Assembly (NCBI RefSeq): GCF_030418125.1
Contig: NZ_JAUHTR010000016.1
Span: 22,806 to 86,805 of the forward strand
DNA: 64,000 nt
Origin: Fictibacillus fluitans
Lineage (GTDB): Bacteria; Bacillota; Bacilli; Bacillales; Fictibacillaceae
Direction of reading: 5' to 3'
Shown: one piece after another, positions 59,056 through 64,000 of the stretch
Position numbering within the stretch: position 1 is the first letter of the stretch
Layout: each line of letters begins with the position of its first letter
Translations under genes and position numbers: made by a program
The notes under the pieces: generated by a model
What the model saw: the letters and a program-made list of their open reading frames with translations, nothing else
What the model was told of the DNA's origin: nothing
The model's database searches: none

Positions 59056-59088
59056 CCAGCCCACCCGGCAAGTCCGGGTGGGCTTTCG
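59056..59088. terminator. Terminator between the micro-gene and dedA
   Basis: Perfect 11-bp stem AGCCCACCCGG / CCGGGTGGGCT; the T-run is short on both sides. Confidence 0.7.
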
Positions 59089-59117
59089 CATGAATTAGAA
59101 ATCAGCAACCTATTCTC

Positions 59118-59741
59118 TCATTTAGAATGCTTGTGAAGGCGGGGCAAATGATGTTTATTCTGTTTGGCATAGCGGCATGCCAAGGGTAATGCAAAGATGA
59201 TGATTCCGGCAGGCAGTATCCAGCTGTAAGAGCGAAAATACGTTTGAATAAGGGTGAGATGTTCCCCATATTGACTTCCGATGGAGAAATAAAAAACAGC
59301 CCAGAGAAAACCGGCCGGATAGGTGAGTAAGGCGAAACGGTGATATGGGAGGCGGTTGCTTCCTACGATAAATGGCATTAATAGCCTCAACCCTGGAATA
59401 AAGAAGCTTAACACGAGAATTCTCTCTCCCCACTGGTCAAGCAGGCGGGATCCCTTTTGCATTCCCTTTCTGATTCGGTGAAATCTATAAAGTTTCCGGA
59501 CAACCGCTGTGCCACCATACCTGCCGAGCATATAACTCAATGTTAAAACAGAACTCACACCAAAATAGGTTGCGATGAATGAAAAGGCTGGATTTAGCTG
59601 CACTTTATTTGAAAGCATTCCGCTGGCCATCACAACAAATTCATTGGGAACGGGAAGCCCGAGAAGTCCAATCCACGATAGAAAGAACACGCCAAGGTAG
59701 CCATGATCTTGAAAAAACTGAAAAAAGAAGCCGTAATTCAT
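59118..59741 (-). CDS. DedA-family membrane protein 1
   Basis: A 207-residue DedA protein: GLLGLPVPNEFVVMASGM (re-entrant loop E), YMLGRYGG, SFFIPGLRLLMPFIVGSNRLPYHRF (F/R..PGxR motif) and a C-terminal basic tail rich in Lys/His. DedA proteins include undecaprenyl-phosphate flippases. It lies about 140 bp downstream of corA and may or may not share its transcript. Confidence 0.87.
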   Translation of the reverse strand: MNYGFFFQFFQDHGYLGVFFLSWIGLLGLPVPNEFVVMASGMLSNKVQLNPAFSFIATYFGVSSVLTLSYMLGRYGGTAVVRKLYRFHRIRKGMQKGSRLLDQWGERILVLSFFIPGLRLLMPFIVGSNRLPYHRFALLTYPAGFLWAVFYFSIGSQYGEHLTLIQTYFRSYSWILPAGIIIFALPLACRYAKQNKHHLPRLHKHSK

Positions 59742-59879
59742 GGTCTCCGCCTTCCTTCCTGCTGGCTATTCATAAGAAGTGCCGGCCTTTCCTTTTACCT
59801 TCTCTACCCTTTTTCCTTGTTGGGGTCACCCGTTTTCACAATATTTATTTGTAAATTTTTTGTTTTCCCACGCTGGGGA

Positions 59880-60836
59880 TTAGTCCTGGTCAAACCAGCC
59901 TTTTTTTCTAAACCAGAAATACATGCTCAGTCCCAGAACCAGCATGCAGCCCAGCACAAAAAAATAACCTCCATGCCTCTGCAGCTCAGGCATATACCGA
60001 AAATTCATTCCGTAAATTCCGGCAATAAACGTTAACGGCATAAAGATAGTAGTAATGACCGTGAGGGTTTTCATAATGTTATTCATTTTATAGGAATTAA
60101 GTGATATATAGTTATCACGGATATCCGATGTCATTTCCCGGTTGGAATCAATCATCTCGCTTAATTTTATGAGATGGTCATAAATATCATGAAAATACGC
60201 TTTCTTATTCTCGTTGATAATTAAACGTTTGGACTCCAAAATCCGGTACATTAAATCACGCATTGGAAAAATAGAACGGCGAACCTTCAAAAGATCGCTG
60301 CGAACATCAAATGTTTGTTGAATGAGAGAGTGCTTGTTTCCTCTTTCATAATTGTTTTCAATGTCAAGCAGGTGGTCTTCTATGTTCTGGACAATAGGGA
60401 AATAGGTATCCACAATTTTATCCATGATTTTATGCCCTACCTCAATGGGTCCGATTGAGGAGAAATTTTTAAGCGCCGCAAAGTAATTCCACGTGGAGTC
60501 CATTTCTGCCAATGGGTCATAATGAAATGAGACGATGAACTTATCGCAGATAAAAATGTCCACTTCCTGTGCAGCAAGGGACTCGGTATGAAGGGCATGC
60601 ATAACAAAAAAACTGTATCCCTGATAATACTCGAGTTTAGGACGCTGAAGAAACTGCAGGCAGTCTTCAATGGCCAGGGGATGAAACTTAAAATAAGAAC
60701 TGAGAAGGCTGATCTCCTCGGAACTGGGATTGATAAAATCGACCCAATACCACTCAATCGTATCCCCCGACAGATCTTCAAAAGATGGCTGAAGTTTGAG
60801 CTCATTATTTTTTGTGACGGCCATTATTCTAAGCAT
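59880..60836 (-). CDS. corA: CorA-family divalent metal ion transporter
   Basis: A 318-residue CorA protein: large cytoplasmic N-terminal domain (1-255; HPLAIEDCLQFLQRPKLEYYQGYSFFV type core), a long stalk helix with repeated NR/EM pairs, and two C-terminal helices with the pore signature GIYGMNF and MPELxxxxGY. It imports magnesium or other divalent ions as a pentamer. It starts after GGGGAGGCATCA, 29 bp behind the glycosyltransferase gene. Confidence 0.9.
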   Translation of the reverse strand: MLRIMAVTKNNELKLQPSFEDLSGDTIEWYWVDFINPSSEEISLLSSYFKFHPLAIEDCLQFLQRPKLEYYQGYSFFVMHALHTESLAAQEVDIFICDKFIVSFHYDPLAEMDSTWNYFAALKNFSSIGPIEVGHKIMDKIVDTYFPIVQNIEDHLLDIENNYERGNKHSLIQQTFDVRSDLLKVRRSIFPMRDLMYRILESKRLIINENKKAYFHDIYDHLIKLSEMIDSNREMTSDIRDNYISLNSYKMNNIMKTLTVITTIFMPLTFIAGIYGMNFRYMPELQRHGGYFFVLGCMLVLGLSMYFWFRKKGWFDQD

Positions 60837-60865
60837 TGATGCCTCCCCGGATTAATAAAAATGAT

Positions 60866-61993
60866 TCAGACTGGCTGTACTTTTAGCATCGGTGTCTCAT
60901 TCAGCAGATTGAGCACTACTTCATAGGCACTTTTTTCCTGATGATTTTCAAAATAGCTCATTTTATTCAAGATTCCCTTAACTTCCGGTTCATTTTCAAG
61001 TACAGACGCAATTTGATCTTCTAATGGCATTTCCTCATTCAGCTGGATGATGAGTTTCTCACTGATAAGTTTTTGCAAATTAATCTGTTCCTGTCCCGGC
61101 AAAGCCGAATGAACAAAAATAGGCAATCGTTTTTTTAGAGCTTCACTGACGGTGATTCCCCCGGGCTTTGTTACAATGGCATCCACCTGTTCATAAAGAT
61201 GGTTCATTTCCGATCTCGTAGAAATATAGCCCCTTGGCTGAATATTCGGGTGGTTCCAGGAGGAGAGTTCCTTATAAAGCTTCTGGTTTTTACCGCAGAG
61301 AACCGTGTAACGGTAATTCGAATCCGGTTTGATCTGTTTTAAGAATCCTTTGATCTTCCCAAGCCCAATGCTTCCCCCTGAGATTAAGATATGCTTTTTT
61401 AAAGCGGGCCTTCCAGAAAAATAGGCTCTTATGTCCTCATTCACAGGAATTCCCGTAATGAAAATCTGTTTGCTGTTAATTTGGTGTGTGTTGATCAGCT
61501 CTTTTTTCATGGAGAGATCGCTTACGAGATGGTAATCAATTCCCCTTTTTCCCCAAATACCATTTATAAAAAAATCCGTATACACATTCACTACAGGAAT
61601 GTGTATCAATCCCCGGCGTTTAAGCCGGCTGATGATGGACGAGGGAAAACAATGCGTGCATACAATGACGTTCGGTTTCTCCTCCTTCAGCATACGCAGC
61701 ATTTTATGTTCAAACATAAGCAGCTGATGCGGAGGCATAAGTCTTTTTTTAGCTGGTGAATACATCACATGATGATAGATCCAATCATACGTTTTTGGCA
61801 TCATATGGATCCATTTTAAATACGTAGTTGAAATGACTTTTTCCAGCGGCTTATTCCAGTAGCTGAGAAAGTCGATTTTTTTGCAAACCACCTGTTCATC
61901 ACTGCATTGCTCAATAGAAGACATTAAAGCATCTGCAACCTGATGATGACCGGAAGGCATTTGGAATAAAGGTAAAAACAATATTTTCTTCAT
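60866..61993 (-). CDS. GT28-type glycolipid glycosyltransferase (UgtP/MGDG synthase-like)
   Basis: A 375-residue glycosyltransferase of the MGDG synthase/UgtP type: PSGHHQVADAL (glycine/His loop binding lipid), IVCTHCFPSSIISRL, ISGGSIGLG, IVTKPGGITVSEAL (nucleotide-sugar site) and ALPGQEQINL. It likely transfers a sugar from a UDP-sugar to diacylglycerol or a polyprenyl-linked acceptor at the inner membrane face. It is the last gene of a four-gene unit with DedA 2, the deacetylase and the ChrB-like gene. The exact acceptor is unknown. Confidence 0.85.
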   Translation of the reverse strand: MKKILFLPLFQMPSGHHQVADALMSSIEQCSDEQVVCKKIDFLSYWNKPLEKVISTTYLKWIHMMPKTYDWIYHHVMYSPAKKRLMPPHQLLMFEHKMLRMLKEEKPNVIVCTHCFPSSIISRLKRRGLIHIPVVNVYTDFFINGIWGKRGIDYHLVSDLSMKKELINTHQINSKQIFITGIPVNEDIRAYFSGRPALKKHILISGGSIGLGKIKGFLKQIKPDSNYRYTVLCGKNQKLYKELSSWNHPNIQPRGYISTRSEMNHLYEQVDAIVTKPGGITVSEALKKRLPIFVHSALPGQEQINLQKLISEKLIIQLNEEMPLEDQIASVLENEPEVKGILNKMSYFENHQEKSAYEVVLNLLNETPMLKVQPV

Positions 61994-62016
61994 GGTACAT
62001 CCTCCTTACAAACCTT

Positions 62017-62595
62017 TTACGCCTTGTTTGTAAATTTCTTTCTGAATACGGTTAGCACGAATAACAGCAAAGCAGCTGCGGCGATCCAGGGCAAATAGGA
62101 TAACTTGACCTGGCCGCCAAAGAAATAGCCGATGCTGATAAAGGCAGCCGTCCAGGCACCGCTCCCAAGAACCGAAAGCAATGCATACCGTAAAAAGGAA
62201 TATGTGCTGATTCCTGCAATATAGGGAGCCAGCTGACGAAGACCGGGAAGGTAAAAGCCGAATAAAAGGGTTGTAACAGCATGTTCATGAAACCTTTTCT
62301 CCACAGCTTTCCACCGCTCCGGTGTTATTTTAATAAATTTTCCGTACCGCTCAATAAAAGGAAGCCCCAATTTGCGGCCGAGCCAGTACGAAGCAAACAT
62401 ACCTGCAAGGGTACCTATAAATGCATAAAGAAAGCTCGTTCCAAACTCGAGGTGCCCTTTTGCCACAAGCACTCCAACCAAAAATAAAAAGGATTCTTCC
62501 GGAGCCGGAATGCCTGTAATCCCGCAGAATAACACCAGTAAAATAATCCAATGACCGTAGTTCTGCATATAGGAAATAACGGTATCTAAACTCAT
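62017..62595 (-). CDS. DedA-family membrane protein 2
   Basis: A 192-residue DedA protein: GITGIPAPEESFLFLVGVLVA, YWLGRKLGLPFIERYGK, LFGFYLPGLRQLAPYIAGIS and four to five helices. It begins 1 base after the deacetylase stop and ends 23 bp before the glycosyltransferase. A lipid-carrier flippase or scramblase role fits this context (inference). Confidence 0.88.
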   Translation of the reverse strand: MSLDTVISYMQNYGHWIILLVLFCGITGIPAPEESFLFLVGVLVAKGHLEFGTSFLYAFIGTLAGMFASYWLGRKLGLPFIERYGKFIKITPERWKAVEKRFHEHAVTTLLFGFYLPGLRQLAPYIAGISTYSFLRYALLSVLGSGAWTAAFISIGYFFGGQVKLSYLPWIAAAALLLFVLTVFRKKFTNKA

Positions 62596-62596
62596 A

Positions 62597-63319
62597 TTAA
62601 CCTCGTTTGTTGTTTGTTTTCTTTAGTTCTTCCAAAGACATGCCAATGTATCCTTGGCTTTTGGCAAATTCCAAAAACTCCCCTAATGCCTGAAGCATGA
62701 CAGACGGAGCTTCATCATCTGCACCCGGATTTTCACCATTATCATGAAGCAAATAAATACAGCCGCTGTGCAAGTTCTTCTTTAACTTTGCCGCCAGCTT
62801 GTCCTTTCCCTGCTCCGCCTTCCAGTCCCCAGTAATGGAAGACCACATGATGACCTGATATTCTCTTGAAAGCGGAAGTGAAAACAAATTAAATCTTCCC
62901 CAGGGAGGACGGTAAAAGCAGGCTTTTTCACCTGTCGCATGCTGAATGACAGATGCACATCTGCTGATTTCTTTTTTCAGCTTTCCCGGTGTTAAAAGCC
63001 AGCTGTTTGAGTGAGATTGATGATGAATGCCAACCGTGTGCCCTTCTTTACTCATCCTTTTAAGCAGGTCAGTATCCCTTTGGGCCCGTTCACCAACTAT
63101 GAAAAATGCAGCCGGCACTTTATACGACTTTAACAGGTCCAGCAGTTGTGGTGTATACACGTAATCCGGGCCATCATCAAATGTAAGAAAAAATTCTTTT
63201 CTTTCTGCTGTCCCTCTTTTGATAATGCCAACCGAAAACAGCCTGATCCAAATCGTAGGTATCAAACCATAGATCAAAAAGAGAAGCACAACTACACAAA
63301 TACAATATAGAATTATCAT
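62597..63319 (-). CDS. Membrane-anchored polysaccharide deacetylase
   Basis: A 240-residue NodB-fold protein with an N-terminal helix (2-25) and all catalytic motifs: FLTFDDGPD (DD), GIHHQSHSN (HxxxH), YRPPWGRFN (RPPxG), SSITGDW (DxW) and CIYLLHDNG. It removes acyl groups from amino sugars in a polysaccharide or on a lipid-linked sugar (as ArnD does). It overlaps the ChrB-like gene by 4 bp and the dedA start follows it directly. Confidence 0.9.
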   Translation of the reverse strand: MIILYCICVVVLLFLIYGLIPTIWIRLFSVGIIKRGTAERKEFFLTFDDGPDYVYTPQLLDLLKSYKVPAAFFIVGERAQRDTDLLKRMSKEGHTVGIHHQSHSNSWLLTPGKLKKEISRCASVIQHATGEKACFYRPPWGRFNLFSLPLSREYQVIMWSSITGDWKAEQGKDKLAAKLKKNLHSGCIYLLHDNGENPGADDEAPSVMLQALGEFLEFAKSQGYIGMSLEELKKTNNKRG

Positions 63320-63855
63320 TTCCCTTTTTGTGCCCCTTCTAACTTATCTGCAGCATCCGCTTGCGAATAAAGCTCTTCTTCGCACTTTTTCAGGCACGCT
63401 TTGGCTTGAAAAGACAGTTCGTGATTAAAGAAATCTCTTTTTAAAATTTTTCTGAGCTGCCTTTTTAACCGCATGAGCTCCATTTCGCTGTCATCAATAT
63501 TAAAAAAGTTATCTGCTTGCCTGTTTATATCCTGCCCGTAGTGAGTACAACTCTCCAGCCAATTATGGTACTCTTTTGCTATCTGCTCATTAAACAGTTT
63601 AATGAGTTCCTCCTCGGAGTAATGGGAGAACTTCAGGATCTCTATCATAAAAGATTCCCCGCCATGATCCTTAATCAGGGTATGCAGTTTGTTCAGCTTA
63701 TTCCCTACATCCCCCATCTTCGGGACAAGACAAACTGACTGCTGTATATAAAGTACACCAAGTGTTTTTAAATTTCTCCATACCCTGACTCTGAGTGTGG
63801 AAGGCTCTACAGGGACTTTATAAGAAAACAAATACCACATTCTGCTTTCTTCCAT
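63316..63855 (-). CDS. ChrB N-terminal-domain-like protein
   Basis: A 179-residue soluble protein: WYLFSYKVPVEPSTLRVRVWRNLKTLG and LYIQQSVCLVP (given in parts) match the ChrB N-terminal/PaaX-like domain (residues 6-90); the rest is a helical region rich in Lys/Glu. ChrB-type proteins act in chromate resistance and regulation. It is the first gene of the operon with deacetylase, DedA and glycosyltransferase. ATG 63855 has AAGGTG 9 bases upstream; ATG 63840 (GGAAG at 8) is an equally possible start. Confidence 0.72.
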   Translation of the reverse strand: MEESRMWYLFSYKVPVEPSTLRVRVWRNLKTLGVLYIQQSVCLVPKMGDVGNKLNKLHTLIKDHGGESFMIEILKFSHYSEEELIKLFNEQIAKEYHNWLESCTHYGQDINRQADNFFNIDDSEMELMRLKRQLRKILKRDFFNHELSFQAKACLKKCEEELYSQADAADKLEGAQKGK

Positions 63856-63880
63856 TTAATTTCACACCTTATCATCCGTG

Positions 63881-63940
63881 TCATGTAGACATGATAACAT
63901 AAATAACAATTGTTTCAAGGCAATACGAAACAACTGTTTC
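63881..63940 (-). promoter_or_regulatory. Promoter with tandem palindromic operators of the ChrB-like operon
   Basis: Minus strand: TTGAAA (63913-63918) and TATCAT (63891-63896), 16-bp spacer. Three inverted repeats overlap it: TCATGT-AG-ACATGA (63881-63894) at the -10, and two related sites AACAATTGTT (63905-63914) and AACAACTGTT (63929-63938), 24 bp apart, at and upstream of the -35. This is the arrangement of a repressor-bound promoter. Confidence 0.6.
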
Positions 63941-63966
63941 ATTTATGAGTTGTTTTAGTTATTTAA

Positions 63967-64000
63967 AAAAGAGGAAGAACGCTGTGTATGCGTCTTCCTC
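63967..64000 (-). terminator. Terminator of a gene beyond the right edge
   Basis: Minus strand: GAGGAAG-ACGC / GCGT-CTTCCTC type stem followed by U6. It must end a minus-strand transcript coming from outside the window, which makes the ChrB-like operon an independent unit. Confidence 0.75.

Noticed and set aside
1..64000. CRISPR arrays, tRNA/rRNA genes, insertion sequences, prophage or integrase genes
   Set aside because: None recognised: no regularly spaced repeats, no tRNA-like cloverleaf noticed, and no transposase, integrase or phage structural proteins among the reading frames. A dedicated tRNA or IS search was not possible.

Overview
The window reads as a stretch of chromosome from a spore-forming Bacillaceae bacterium (Bacillus subtilis relatives such as Fictibacillus or Metabacillus; the genus cannot be fixed from sequence alone). 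The reasons are strong AGGAGG ribosome sites, many rho-independent terminators, and conserved Bacillus genes: scoC, prsA, yhaL/M/N/O/X, yheA/B, msmX, bmrCD, an alpha/beta-type SASP, cotJABC, spoVR and YjcZ-type micro-proteins. No rRNA, tRNA, CRISPR array, IS element or prophage was seen, and no gene is clearly a pseudogene. Both ends cut through neighbouring transcription units.

Layout. 0-20 kb is a yha/yhe-like block: DUF1232 protein (cut by the left edge), YtxH protein, scoC/yhaI (convergent, overlapping), YpmS, three tandem YjcZ micro-genes, prsA, yhaL, an MFS efflux pump behind a two-ORF leader and attenuator, yhaM, a CssRS-like two-component system, yhaN-yhaO, yhzD, a GNAT enzyme, an aldehyde dehydrogenase, yhaX, yheA and yheB. 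20-32 kb holds a YheC/D coat-type ATP-grasp protein, yxkF-msmX, a cystine-type ABC importer pair without its ATPase, a SASP, a DUF2157/GDYXXLXY pair, and the bmrCD-like heterodimeric ABC exporter with its own leader peptide and attenuator. 32-40 kb holds an FMN-riboswitch-controlled ribE-ribBA-ribH operon, nfrA, a LysR regulator, a thioredoxin-like protein, dapF and an aminopeptidase P.

40-51.5 kb is mixed sporulation and metal functions: a His-rich Sm-like protein, a metallo-beta-lactamase fold hydrolase, YjcZ, cotJABC, a YugP-type protease, a Spo0M-like protein, a lone modB, a DUF2971 protein, feoA plus a FeoB encoded as two separate overlapping genes, a nucleotidase, and a second riboflavin cluster (ribD and a stand-alone GTP cyclohydrolase II) without a riboswitch. 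51.6-56 kb is a persulfide/sulfide detoxification locus (yrkDEFHIJ-like) with a CstR-type repressor and four palindromic operators. 56-64 kb holds spoVR, a DUF421 protein, ynfA, a DedA protein, corA, and a compact operon of ChrB-like protein, polysaccharide deacetylase, DedA and GT28 glycosyltransferase, preceded by tandem palindromes.

The features most worth a second look are the two independent leader-peptide attenuators in front of drug-efflux genes, the CstR regulon, the ChrB-like/envelope operon with its operators, the split FeoB and the detached ribD-ribA pair. All gene identities rest on motif recognition and remembered family sequences; no database search was run.
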